Assembly (NCBI GenBank): GCA_040905965.1
Contig: JBBDQP010000098.1
Coordinates: 13,494 to 77,493 of the forward strand
DNA length: 64,000 nucleotides
Reading direction: 5' to 3'
Source of the DNA: DATHWB01 sp040905965
GTDB taxonomy: Bacteria > Actinomycetota > Acidimicrobiia > Spongiisociales > ZC4RG35
A model generated the notes under the pieces. That model was not told where the DNA came from, ran no database searches, and worked only from the letters and a program-made list of their open reading frames with translations. Below are positions 42,189 to 50,653 of the stretch, in pieces. The position numbers and the translations under genes were made by a program. Every line of letters starts with the position of its first letter. Position 1 is the first letter of the stretch.

Positions 42189-42899
42189 CGGACGTCTGAT
42201 CGTCGTGTCCGGCCCGAGCGGGGTCGGCAAATCCACTGTGCTGCGCGCCCTGCGGGAACAACTCGACTACGGGTTCTCGATCTCGGCGACCACGCGGGAC
42301 CCGCGCCCCTCAGAGGTCGACGGCGTCCACTATCACTTCATCAACCGCGAGCAGTTCCTCGAAATGATCGACGAGGACGCTCTGGTCGAATGGGCCGAGT
42401 ACGGAGGGCATCTTTATGGAACGCCCGTCGAATCCGTTCGGGCGGCCCGCGCCCAATCCGAGGTCGTCATTCTCGACATCGACCTCGAAGGCGCCAAGCA
42501 GGTCCGGGGGTCCTTCGAGGACGGGATTCTGGTGTGGATCGCTCCGCCCTCCTTCGTCGAACTCGAGCACCGACTCAGATCTCGCGGCGACACCGACGAA
42601 GCGGCCATCGCCCGTCGACTGGAACGGGCCCGCACCGACATGGCCCTCGCCCCTTCCCTCTTCGACCACATCGTCGTCAACGACGACATCGAGACCGCCG
42701 TCACCCGCCTCAAAGAAGTCATCGAAGCGCCNNNNNNNNNNNNNNNNNNNNNNNNNNNNNNNNNNNNNNNNNNNNNNNNNNNNNNNNNNNNNNNNNNNNN
42801 NNNNNNNNNNNNNNNNNNNNNNNNNNNNNNNTCAACGACGACATCGAGACCGCCGTCACCCGCCTCAAAGAAGTCATCGAAGCGCCAAGGGAGCGCTGA
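42148..42899 (+). CDS. gmk: Guanylate kinase (frame intact once a false gap is removed)
   Basis: This kinase turns GMP into GDP. The P-loop is SGPSGVGKST near 21-30, followed by SATTRDPRPSEVDG and the GMP-binding region. The 55 nt before the N block (42677-42731) are repeated exactly after it (42832-42886). Merging them gives a continuous 597-nt gene of 198 residues ending VIEAPRER, a normal length. GTG 42148 is used, overlapping mihF by 41 nt, with a GGGGG stretch upstream. Confidence 0.93.
42677..42731 (+). repeat. Left copy of an exact 55-nt contig-end overlap
   Basis: Identical over 55 nt to 42832-42886 on the other side of the N block. The length equals a common assembly k-mer, so this is an unmerged contig overlap, not a biological repeat. 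Confidence 0.95.
42732..42831. other. Spurious assembly gap (100 N) in gmk
   Basis: No sequence is missing here: joining the 55-nt overlap of the flanks restores the gmk reading frame through to its stop at 42899. Confidence 0.92.
42832..42886 (+). repeat. Right copy of the exact 55-nt contig-end overlap
   Basis: Identical to 42677-42731 and continuous with the true 3' end of gmk (the final 13 nt, 42887-42899). Confidence 0.95.
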
Positions 42900-42927
42900 C
42901 GGGGTGGGATGTCGGGCCTGGCTGCCC

Positions 42928-42933
42928 TACACT
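42928..42933 (+). promoter_or_regulatory. -10 element for rpoZ
   Basis: TACACT ends 7 nt before ATG 42941, which predicts a leaderless rpoZ-coaBC mRNA. Confidence 0.5.
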
Positions 42934-42940
42934 CTGCGGG

Positions 42941-43162
42941 ATGAAGATTGAAAATGTCGTCGACGAAGTCGGCAACCGTTTTGCAGCCGTCATCGTCTCT
43001 GCCCGACGGGCGCGACAGATCAACGCCTATTTCCACCAGCTCGGCGGCGGGATCGGCCACTACGTGCCACCTCAGGTGTATTCGCTGAGCCGCAAGCCAC
43101 TGACCCTGGCCATGGAAGAGATCGCGGCAGGCAAGGTGACCGTGGAGACCGAGGAATCCTGA
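42941..43162 (+). CDS. rpoZ: RNA polymerase omega subunit
   Basis: This short 73-residue omega subunit assists RNA polymerase assembly. The conserved core NRFAAVIVSARRARQINAYF contains the region that contacts beta'. KPLTLAMEEIAAGKV is typical of actinobacterial omega C-termini. It is shorter than mycobacterial omega (about 110). The last base of its TGA is the first base of the coaBC ATG. Confidence 0.92.
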   Translation: MKIENVVDEVGNRFAAVIVSARRARQINAYFHQLGGGIGHYVPPQVYSLSRKPLTLAMEEIAAGKVTVETEES

Positions 43163-44343
43163 TGCCGCTGGACGGTCGACGGATCGTCGTCGGCGTCAGT
43201 GGCGGGATCGCCGCCTACAAGTCCGCCTACCTCGTGCGTCGGCTCCTCGAAAGAGGCGCCGACGTTCGCTGCGTCATGACCCCGGCGGCGACGGAGTTCA
43301 TCGGGCAGGCGACGCTCGCCGGTCTGTCAGGTCACGCCGTCGTGACCTCGCTGACCGGTCATCCGGCTTCGGTGTCACCGCACACCGATCTCGCCCGCTG
43401 GGCCGATCTGATCGTGGTGGCACCGGCGACCACGGCCACCATTGCTCGTCTGGCGACCGGCCTCAGCGAAGATCCGGTGTCGGCGACTGTGGTGGCCGCC
43501 CGGTCGCCCGTGATGATCGCTCCGGCGATGCACACCGAGATGTGGGAGTACCCAGCCACCAGAAGGAACATCGACGTGCTCGTCGAGTCAGGCGTACATG
43601 TCGTCGGACCCGCTGAAGGAGATCTGGCGGGGGGTGACGCGGGTACGGGGCGCATGGTCGAGCCGGACGACATCGTTTCGGCTATCGAGGCCCTCTTCTC
43701 GGGTCCGCTGGACGGTCTGACGGTCCTCGTGACTGCCGGCGGCACGCGCGAGGCGATCGATCCGGTGCGGTACATCGGGAACCGATCCTCAGGGAAGATG
43801 GGTCATGAGATCGCAGAGGAAGCGTTCCGGCGGGGAGCGAAGGTCGTCCTCGTCACCGCAAGTCCGCTCCCCACGATCGCAGGCATCGACCGGAGACAGG
43901 TCGAATCCGCCCACGAGATGCAGGACGCCGTTGACACCGTCCAGGCTGATATCGCGGTGATGGCAGCCGCCGTCGCCGATTTCCGACCTGCGGACGCCGC
44001 AGAGTCGAAGCTCGCTCGCACCGACGGTCCTCCAGAGATCTTGCTCGAGCCCACCCCCGACATTCTCATGTCGGTGGTCGCACGTCACGATCGGCCGTTC
44101 GTCGTCGGCTTCGCCGCCGAGACCGGCTCACTGGATCGAGCGGTAGAGAAGGCCCGCCGGAAGGGCGTGGACCTGCTGGTGGCCAACGACGTCACCGAGC
44201 CAGGTTCGGGTTTCGCCGTCGACACGAACCGCGTCTCGATCATCCGTGCCGATGGCAGCGTCGACGGTTGGGAACAGATGACGAAAGCCGATGTCGCGCG
44301 GCGTCTCTGGGACCTGATCGTGTCCGTTCGTCCCGTGTCGTGA
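43162..44343 (+). CDS. coaBC: Phosphopantothenoylcysteine decarboxylase/phosphopantothenate-cysteine ligase
   Basis: This 393-residue fusion catalyses two steps of coenzyme A synthesis. CoaC (about 1-180) is a flavoprotein with H74 (SPHTDLARW) and PAMHTEMW in place of PxMNxxMW. CoaB (about 190-393) has VTAGGTREAIDPVRYIGN and SSGKMG. The CoaC segment reads LAGGDAGTGRM where E. coli has a catalytic cysteine (ACGDIGPGRM), so the Cys is Gly157 here. Related changes occur in other Actinobacteria, as far as I recall. Confidence 0.95.
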   Translation: MPLDGRRIVVGVSGGIAAYKSAYLVRRLLERGADVRCVMTPAATEFIGQATLAGLSGHAVVTSLTGHPASVSPHTDLARWADLIVVAPATTATIARLATGLSEDPVSATVVAARSPVMIAPAMHTEMWEYPATRRNIDVLVESGVHVVGPAEGDLAGGDAGTGRMVEPDDIVSAIEALFSGPLDGLTVLVTAGGTREAIDPVRYIGNRSSGKMGHEIAEEAFRRGAKVVLVTASPLPTIAGIDRRQVESAHEMQDAVDTVQADIAVMAAAVADFRPADAAESKLARTDGPPEILLEPTPDILMSVVARHDRPFVVGFAAETGSLDRAVEKARRKGVDLLVANDVTEPGSGFAVDTNRVSIIRADGSVDGWEQMTKADVARRLWDLIVSVRPVS

Positions 44344-44369
44344 CGGACGTCGCGGTGGGCATGCGGGTC

Positions 44370-44375
44370 TAGGCT
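44370..44375 (+). promoter_or_regulatory. -10 element for metK
   Basis: TAGGCT ends 10 nt before ATG 44386. The 42-nt interval is too short for a SAM riboswitch, and none is visible. Confidence 0.4.
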
Positions 44376-44385
44376 CGTCTGTCCA

Positions 44386-45579
44386 ATGGAACCCATGTCC
44401 GGGCGCACCCGGTTCTTCAGCTCCGAGTCGGTGACCGAAGGTCATCCTGACAAGGTGTCCGACGCCATCTCGGACGGCGTGCTCGACGCTGCCCTCACCG
44501 ATGATCCGATGTCGCGGGTCGCATGCGAGACGCTGGTGACGAAGGGGATCGCCATTGTCGCCGGTGAGATCACGACCAGTTCGACGCTCGATATCGACAC
44601 TCTCGTCCGGTCTGTGATCCGTGAGATCGGATATGACGGATTCGATCCCGACTTCGCCGCGGACACCATCACGGTCGAGAATCGGCTTCACCGTCAGAGC
44701 CCTGACATCGCCGAGGGTGTCACCGGTTCGTTGGAGAAGAGGATGGGGAGCGAAGACGAGTGGGACTCGCTCGGGGCAGGCGACCAGGGGATCATGTTCG
44801 GGTTCGCCTGCGACGAGACACCCGAGCTGATGCCCCTCCCCATCCAGCTCGCCCACAGGGTGGCAGAGCGGTTGAGTGAAGTGCGGCGCCTCGGGACGCT
44901 CGATTACCTCCGACCGGATGGCAAGACCCAGGTCAGCGTGCGTTACGAAGGCGACCGACCTGTGGCCGTCACCGGCCTCCTCATCTCGGCCCACCACGCC
45001 CCGGAGGTCACGCTCGAGCAGTTGGCTGGCGACCTCGAATCGGCAGTCGCGAGACCGGTATTGGAGGCTCATTTCGAGGGGGAGTCGGTGCCACTGTTGG
45101 TCAACCCGTCTGGCCGCTTCGAGATCGGCGGGCCGGTTGCCGACACGGGACTGACCGGCCGCAAGATCATCGTCGACACCTACGGCGGCTACGCCCGCCA
45201 TGGTGGGGGGGCGTTCTCGGGCAAGGACGCCACCAAAGTGGATCGTTCCGCGGCGTACGCAGCCCGCCACGCCGCGAAGAACGTCGTCGCGGCGGGCCTC
45301 GCCCGGCGGTGCGAAGTCCAACTTGCCTACGCAATCGGTCAAGCCCGGCCGTTTTCGATCCATGTCGAGACCTTTGGCACAGAGAGCGTGGCTCCCGAGC
45401 GGGTCGAATCCGCGTTGGACGAGGTCTTCGACTTCCGCCCCGCCGCCATCATCGCCCGTCTCGGGCTTCGTAAACCGATCTTCCGGCTTACGACCGCCTA
45501 CGGACACTTCGGTCGCGCCGACTTCCCGTGGGAGCGCACCGATCGGACCGCCGAGTTGGCCGAGGCGGCGGGACTCTGA
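44386..45579 (+). CDS. metK: S-adenosylmethionine synthetase
   Basis: This 397-residue enzyme makes SAM from methionine and ATP. Key motifs are FSSESVTEGHPDK near the start, LGAGDQGIMFGFA near 125 and GGGAFSGKDATKVDRSAAY near 270. ATG 44395 is an alternative start three codons in. SAM feeds, among others, the queA and rsmB reactions encoded in this window. Confidence 0.97.
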   Translation: MEPMSGRTRFFSSESVTEGHPDKVSDAISDGVLDAALTDDPMSRVACETLVTKGIAIVAGEITTSSTLDIDTLVRSVIREIGYDGFDPDFAADTITVENRLHRQSPDIAEGVTGSLEKRMGSEDEWDSLGAGDQGIMFGFACDETPELMPLPIQLAHRVAERLSEVRRLGTLDYLRPDGKTQVSVRYEGDRPVAVTGLLISAHHAPEVTLEQLAGDLESAVARPVLEAHFEGESVPLLVNPSGRFEIGGPVADTGLTGRKIIVDTYGGYARHGGGAFSGKDATKVDRSAAYAARHAAKNVVAAGLARRCEVQLAYAIGQARPFSIHVETFGTESVAPERVESALDEVFDFRPAAIIARLGLRKPIFRLTTAYGHFGRADFPWERTDRTAELAEAAGL

Positions 45580-47345
45580 CCGAGCGCCGGGCGCTCGTCG
45601 TTCCGGCCGTTCCGTCGTTCTCGGTGGACGGGGGCTTTCGATACGCGATCCCCGAAACGCTGGCGGCCACGATCGAACTCGGGACGGTCGTTCGGGTTCC
45701 TCTGGGCGGACGGCGGGTGCGGGGATTCGTCGTGGCGGTCGAGGATGGCGCCGACGGAGATGCGCTGAAACCGGTCGCAGCCGTGTCGGGCGATCGCGCC
45801 GTATTCGACGAACCACTCCTCGAATCGCTGCGATGGGCGTCACATCATTACGCGAGTCCGTTGTCGGCGATGTTGGAACGCGCCGCCCCGCCGAACAATC
45901 CTCGACTGCACCCATCGAGGCTCCTCCCGCCTCCTGCGGTGACGGGTGACACCTTGAGCGGTGTGGTGGAGGCGGCGATCGGGCGTCGACGAGTGCCGCC
46001 GACGGTCGTGCTCTCCTCCCATCCTCCGACTGGCCTTCTGGCGGCGACAGCCGGCTCCTTGCTGAGCCATGGGTTGTCGACGATGGTGATTACCGCGACG
46101 ACGCGGGAAGCCGAGGAGCTTTTCGAGGTCTTCTCCGCGGTGCTTCCGGGTCATTGTGTGATCGCCCACGGGGACATGCCCGACCGTGCGATTACCGGCG
46201 CGTGGAGTCGGGCCACCATGCCGTGCGTGCTCGTCGGGACGCCCAGGGTGGTCTGCTGGCCCGTCGCAAGACTCGGCTTGGCCGTCGTTCTCGAGGAGGG
46301 TCGACGGGCGATGAAGGATCGCCAGACCCCCACCGTCCATGTGCGCGAGGTCCTTCGCAGACGGGGGCAACGCGAACGATTTGGCCTCACCGTTGTCGGG
46401 CCGACGCCGACAACCGAGGTCCTGGCGACGGGACCCACCGTCATCAGGTCAGGTGGCCGGATGTGGAACTCGGTCGAGGTGGTCGACCTGCGGAAGGAGA
46501 GCACCGGCGGATCGATCTTCAGCGAACCGGTACGGATGGCTCTCGCTGCTGTCACCCGGAGGGGTGGCAGCTCGTTCGTCTTCGGGCATCGGAAGGGGTA
46601 TGCGGCGGCAACGCGCTGTGGCGCGTGCCGAACGGTGCGACGATGCCCGGGGTGCGGGTCCCGACCTGATCCGGGGGAGCGTTGCACCAGGTGCAGCTTT
46701 GAACTCGGCCCCTGCATCGACTGTGGGGGAACCAGGTTCGAGGCCCTCGGTGCCGGGGTCGGCAGAGTGGTCGCCGAAGCCGGTCGCATCGTCGGATCGG
46801 AGTTCGTCGTGCCCGCGCCTGCGAGTGGGCTCGTGGTCGTCGGGACCGAGCGCGACGTACTCGGGCTGGGCGACCTGGATCTCGTGGTGGTGCCGGATTT
46901 CGACGGTCTCCTGCACGGTACGAACTACCGGTCGGCAGAGGACGCACTCCGGCTGGGGGCTCGGCTGGCGGGGCTGGTAGGCAGAGGGTCAGGTCGGCGG
47001 ATGATGCTTCAGACATCCGAGCCGGATCACCCGGCCGTCAGGGGTCTGGTGAAGTCGGATCCGCTCTCGGCGCTCGAATCCGAGCTCGAGACCAGACGGG
47101 TCATGGGGTATCCGCCATCCGGGGAGCTCGCAGTCATCGAGGTCGGCGGTGGTTCACCTCCGGATCTGACCCCGCTTCTCGAACACTGCGACGTCCTCGG
47201 GCCGGCACCGCATCGTGACGGGACGCGGTGGCTCCTGCAGGGCAGCGACCTCGGTCGGGCGAAGACCGCGCTGCGTCCAATGGTGCAGCGCTGGCGTGAT
47301 TCGGGGCTCCGGGTCCGGATCGACGTCGACCCGATCGACCTCTGA
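45576..47345 (+). CDS. priA: PriA-like primosomal protein N', helicase motifs degenerate
   Basis: This protein of about 589 residues has the PriA N-terminal DNA-binding domain (VPSFSVDGGFRYAIP) and four zinc-binding CxxC pairs (CGAC, CPGC, CTRC, CIDC). The Walker A lysine motif is absent: the expected site reads VVLSSHPPTGLLAA. The DEEH box is replaced by LEEGRRAM. Such ATPase-dead PriA occurs in mycobacteria. The start is unusual: CTG 45576 overlaps the metK stop (CTGA) with GAGGCGG upstream. The only conventional start, GTG 45528, would add an Arg/Gly tail lying within metK. Confidence 0.85.
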   Translation: MTERRALVVPAVPSFSVDGGFRYAIPETLAATIELGTVVRVPLGGRRVRGFVVAVEDGADGDALKPVAAVSGDRAVFDEPLLESLRWASHHYASPLSAMLERAAPPNNPRLHPSRLLPPPAVTGDTLSGVVEAAIGRRRVPPTVVLSSHPPTGLLAATAGSLLSHGLSTMVITATTREAEELFEVFSAVLPGHCVIAHGDMPDRAITGAWSRATMPCVLVGTPRVVCWPVARLGLAVVLEEGRRAMKDRQTPTVHVREVLRRRGQRERFGLTVVGPTPTTEVLATGPTVIRSGGRMWNSVEVVDLRKESTGGSIFSEPVRMALAAVTRRGGSSFVFGHRKGYAAATRCGACRTVRRCPGCGSRPDPGERCTRCSFELGPCIDCGGTRFEALGAGVGRVVAEAGRIVGSEFVVPAPASGLVVVGTERDVLGLGDLDLVVVPDFDGLLHGTNYRSAEDALRLGARLAGLVGRGSGRRMMLQTSEPDHPAVRGLVKSDPLSALESELETRRVMGYPPSGELAVIEVGGGSPPDLTPLLEHCDVLGPAPHRDGTRWLLQGSDLGRAKTALRPMVQRWRDSGLRVRIDVDPIDL

Positions 47346-47351
47346 TACCGT
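47346..47351 (+). promoter_or_regulatory. Possible -10 element for def-fmt
   Basis: TACCGT just after the priA stop ends 10 nt before ATG 47362. Confidence 0.38.
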
Positions 47352-47361
47352 CACCGCACGC

Positions 47362-47871
47362 ATGGCGATCTTTCCTATCCGCACCTACGGCGATCCGGTG
47401 TTGCGGACCCCGACGACTCCTGTGCAGGTTGTCGACGACGGCGTCCGGAAGCTGGTGGCCGATCTGATCGAAACGATGCATGACGCGCCGGGCGTCGGTC
47501 TCGCCGCCAATCAGATAGGTGTTTCCCGTCGCGTCGCCGTCTTCGATGCCCATGACGGTGAAGGGCCGCGTCCCCTGATCAACCCGGTGATCGTCGAGAC
47601 GGACGGCGAATTGGAGTTCGAAGAGGGCTGCCTCTCGGTTCCGGGGCACTATTGGCCCATCCTCCGCCCCGAATATGCCAGGGTCCGGTCGCTCGACCTG
47701 GAGGGGAACGAGGTGGAGTACGAGGGGATCGACCTGATGGGCCGGGTGCTCCAGCACGAAATCGGTCATCTCGACGGCGGCCTTCTCATCGATCACATGC
47801 CGAAACGGGCGAGGAAGAAGGCGTTGAAGGTGCTGCGGGAGGAGCTGCTCCCGCCGCAGTCCGGCCTGTGA
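47362..47871 (+). CDS. def: Peptide deformylase
   Basis: This 169-residue metalloprotease removes formyl groups from new proteins. All three motifs are intact: GVGLAANQIG, EGCLSVPG (metal Cys) and the HExxH of QHEIGHLDG. It is paired with fmt, which puts the formyl group on; GTGA overlap. Confidence 0.97.
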   Translation: MAIFPIRTYGDPVLRTPTTPVQVVDDGVRKLVADLIETMHDAPGVGLAANQIGVSRRVAVFDAHDGEGPRPLINPVIVETDGELEFEEGCLSVPGHYWPILRPEYARVRSLDLEGNEVEYEGIDLMGRVLQHEIGHLDGGLLIDHMPKRARKKALKVLREELLPPQSGL

Positions 47872-48773
47872 AGGCTGTCTTCCTCGGGACGCCTCACGCC
47901 GCGGTACCTGCGCTCACGGCCCTTTCGCAGACCGCCACCGTGGAAGTGGTCGTCACTCGTCCGGATCGCCCACGGGGACGGTCAGGGCGGCCGCAACCGT
48001 CCGCCGTCAAGGTGGCGGCCGAGAGCATGGGTCTCCACGTCGCCCAGCCGGAGACCAGTGCCGGACTCGAGGATGTGTGGGACACCGTCGGCGGATTCGA
48101 CGTGGCCCTGGTCGTCGCCTTTGGGATGCTCATCAGTCCGTCAGCGCTGGCACGTGCGCCGAACAGATTCGTCAATCTCCACTTCTCGATCCTGCCACGC
48201 TGGCGGGGAGCGGCTCCGGTCCAGCGGGCACTTCTGGCGGGCGACGAGAGGACCGGTGTCACCCTGATGCGGATGGACGAGGGTCTTGATACCGGGCCGA
48301 GTCTCGTCACGGTGTCCACCGCGATCGCTCCCACCGATGACGCCGAGTCGCTCACCGCACGACTCGCCCGGATCGGAGCGGTCATGGTGGGCACGTCGCT
48401 CGGATCGATCGGAGGACTGGTCGCCGTCCCCCAGGATCCGGATCGTGCGACGACCGCCCCCAAGATCCGCACCGACGAACGTTGGGTCGATCTCGCAGGA
48501 ACACCAGCCTCGGTGTTGGCCGCCGTGCGAGGGCTCGCGCCATGGCCCGGCGCATGGGTGCGCCATCCCACCGGGGGAGTGAGGATCATCGAGGCGGAGG
48601 ACGCCGGATCGCAGATGCCGTCCGGGGACCTCCAGCTTGGGGCTGATGGACTCCAGCTCGGCCTCGGCGCCGGGGCAGTCCGCCTGGTTCGCGTTCAACC
48701 GGAAGGCAAGCGGCCGATGGGAGGCGTCGACTGGGCGCGCGGACTCCGAGGCGATCTCGGCCGGATGACATGA
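47868..48773 (+). CDS. fmt: Methionyl-tRNA formyltransferase
   Basis: This 301-residue enzyme formylates initiator Met-tRNA. The catalytic set is seen in FVNLHFSILPRWRGAAP (Asn, His) and MRMDEGLDTGP (Asp). GTG 47868 overlaps the def stop. A short in-frame echo, LQLGADGLQLGLGAG, near residue 275 in the C-terminal domain looks like a small internal duplication. ATGA-type overlap with rsmB. Confidence 0.96.
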   Translation: MKAVFLGTPHAAVPALTALSQTATVEVVVTRPDRPRGRSGRPQPSAVKVAAESMGLHVAQPETSAGLEDVWDTVGGFDVALVVAFGMLISPSALARAPNRFVNLHFSILPRWRGAAPVQRALLAGDERTGVTLMRMDEGLDTGPSLVTVSTAIAPTDDAESLTARLARIGAVMVGTSLGSIGGLVAVPQDPDRATTAPKIRTDERWVDLAGTPASVLAAVRGLAPWPGAWVRHPTGGVRIIEAEDAGSQMPSGDLQLGADGLQLGLGAGAVRLVRVQPEGKRPMGGVDWARGLRGDLGRMT

Positions 48774-49945
48774 CGGTGACCGAAGACAGGGTCGCGGCGT
48801 CGGTCGCGGTGGGACGGGTCATTCGGTCGGGAGCCTGGTCGAATGTGGTGAGCCGGATCGAAGCAGAGTCCGCCGGGGCTGACGTCTCCACCGTCCAGGG
48901 CCTGGTGTTCGGTGTCCTCAGGAACCGCCCTCTCATCGACAACGCCATCGCATCCCACGCCTCCAGGCCTATCGAGAAGATCGATGACCGAGTGCTCGAC
49001 CTCCTGCGGGTGGCGACGGCCGAACTCATGGCCGATCGAACCCCGATGCCGCTCGTCGTCGACGGACTCGTCCATGCCGTCCGTCTGGTCTCGCCACGGG
49101 CGGCCGGTTTTGCGAACGCGGTCATGCGGCGGATGAGCGAGAACGTTCCGCGCGCAGAGACGCTCGCCGACATCGGCATCCCTGAGTTCGTGGACTCGGC
49201 GATGCGTCACGTTCTCGACCCGGCGGATGTGGATGCGTTCTGGCTGGCGTCGCAACAGCCTGCCCCGGTGGGACTCCGGTCCGAACGACAACCGGATGGC
49301 GCGCGGAGGGTCGACGGAATTCCGGGAGCGTGGCTGTGGGATGAGGGTGCACCACCTGAAGGCGTGGCGGTCCAGGACCCTGCATCGGTGGCTGTAGTGA
49401 ATGCTGTGGCACTGGGATGCGGTGGGTGCGCGCTCGACATCGCCGCTGCCCCAGGGGGCAAGACTCAACACCTCGTCGACCAGGCGGGCGAGACCGGTCG
49501 CGTGATCGGGATGGATATCCACCCCCGGCGAGTGCGAGACGCCGCCCTGCGGGTGCCACAGGCCATCTGGGTGGTGGGTGACGGACGCTCCGCTCCATTC
49601 GCCGAGTCCACTTTCGATGCGGTGCTCGTCGACGCCCCGTGCACAGGGCTCGGAACCTTGCGACGGCGTCCGGAGATCCGCGACCGAGTAAGCGAGGCGG
49701 GTATGGCACAACTCGCCGCGATCCAGCGTTCACTGCTCGACGAGGCGCTCAGACTTGTGCGTCCGGGAGGCCGAGTCGTGTACTCGGTATGCACGATCAC
49801 CCCGGCCGAGACGATCGACGTCGTCGCCGGTTTGGGCGGAGTGCCACCGAGTGGACTCCCCGGCGTGCGATACGGCGACGGCTGGTTGATGGGTCCGCAC
49901 CTTGGTCCCACCGACGGCATGTTCGTCACGGTCATCCCGCGATGA
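48770..49945 (+). CDS. rsmB: 16S rRNA (cytosine-C5)-methyltransferase RsmB
   Basis: This 391-residue protein has an N-terminal NusB-like RNA-binding domain (about 5-130) and a SAM methyltransferase domain with DIAAAPGGKTQHL, VDAPCTGLG (catalytic-cysteine motif) and YSVCTITPAE (second cysteine). It methylates C967 of 16S rRNA in E. coli. The fmt-rsmB pair is widely conserved. Confidence 0.94.
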   Translation: MTVTEDRVAASVAVGRVIRSGAWSNVVSRIEAESAGADVSTVQGLVFGVLRNRPLIDNAIASHASRPIEKIDDRVLDLLRVATAELMADRTPMPLVVDGLVHAVRLVSPRAAGFANAVMRRMSENVPRAETLADIGIPEFVDSAMRHVLDPADVDAFWLASQQPAPVGLRSERQPDGARRVDGIPGAWLWDEGAPPEGVAVQDPASVAVVNAVALGCGGCALDIAAAPGGKTQHLVDQAGETGRVIGMDIHPRRVRDAALRVPQAIWVVGDGRSAPFAESTFDAVLVDAPCTGLGTLRRRPEIRDRVSEAGMAQLAAIQRSLLDEALRLVRPGGRVVYSVCTITPAETIDVVAGLGGVPPSGLPGVRYGDGWLMGPHLGPTDGMFVTVIPR

Positions 49946-49977
49946 GGCGCGCCGTCGGTGGGAGGAGCGGGGGTCGG

Positions 49978-49983
49978 TAGACT
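49978..49983 (+). promoter_or_regulatory. -10 element for rpe and the riboflavin cluster
   Basis: TAGACT ends 7 nt before GTG 49991, a leaderless arrangement. Neither this 45-nt interval nor the ribD-ribE interval can hold an FMN riboswitch. Confidence 0.5.
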
Positions 49984-49990
49984 CGGCACC

Positions 49991-50653
49991 GTGGTGGACA
50001 TCAAGATCGCACCGTCGTTGCTCGCGGCGGATTTCAGTCGCCTCGCATCTGAAGTCGCCTCACTGGGTTCGGCCGCCGACCTCCTCCACCTCGATGTCAT
50101 GGACGGCCACTTCGTTCCCAACTTGACGTTCGGAATGCCGGTGATCGCTGCCCTCCGTCCCCACACCGACCTGCGCTTCGACTGTCACCTCATGACGACG
50201 AACCCGGCCGACTATCTCCCCGAACTGGCGGAAGCGGGCGCCGACATCGTGACCGTCCATCTCGAGGCCCTACCCGACCCCCGTCCGGCCGCCGCCCTGG
50301 CAGAGCGGCTCGGACTCGGATTCGGGGTCGTGGTGTCACCGCCGACACCGTGGGAGGCGATGGCACCATTCATCGAGATGTGCGAGATGGTGCTGGTGAT
50401 GTCCGTTCACCCTGGGTTTGGCGGGCAGTCGTTCATTCCGGAGGTGCTCGAGAAGGTGGAGGCGCTGCGAAAAGTCGTTGACTCGCAGGGTTTTGCGACC
50501 GATATCCAAATTGACGGTGGCATTTCAACTGCCACCGCTCGTTCGGCCCGGAACGCCGGAGCGAACGTGTTCGTTGCGGGCACTGCGGTGTTCGGACAAT
50601 CTGACCGACAAAAGGCGATCGAAGACTTGCGACGGGTGATCTCGAATGACTGA
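49991..50653 (+). CDS. rpe: Ribulose-phosphate 3-epimerase
   Basis: This 220-residue TIM-barrel enzyme interconverts ribulose 5-phosphate and xylulose 5-phosphate. LHLDVMDGHFVPN supplies metal and catalytic residues, followed by MSVHPGFGGQ and IQIDGGIS. Ribulose 5-phosphate is a precursor for RibB downstream, which makes the neighbourhood meaningful. GTG 49991 fits the promoter spacing. Its 3' end overlaps the response regulator by 8 nt. Confidence 0.96.
   Translation: MVDIKIAPSLLAADFSRLASEVASLGSAADLLHLDVMDGHFVPNLTFGMPVIAALRPHTDLRFDCHLMTTNPADYLPELAEAGADIVTVHLEALPDPRPAAALAERLGLGFGVVVSPPTPWEAMAPFIEMCEMVLVMSVHPGFGGQSFIPEVLEKVEALRKVVDSQGFATDIQIDGGISTATARSARNAGANVFVAGTAVFGQSDRQKAIEDLRRVISND

Noticed and set aside
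42677..42886. Apparent direct repeat inside gmk
   Set aside because: Explained as an unmerged contig-end overlap of exactly 55 nt, not biology.
44344..44385. Search for a SAM riboswitch before metK
   Set aside because: Only 42 nt, with a -10 element and no riboswitch core.
44128..45915. Long minus-strand open frame opposite metK
   Set aside because: Shadow of metK and the start of priA; no recognisable motif and implausible His/Arg-rich composition.
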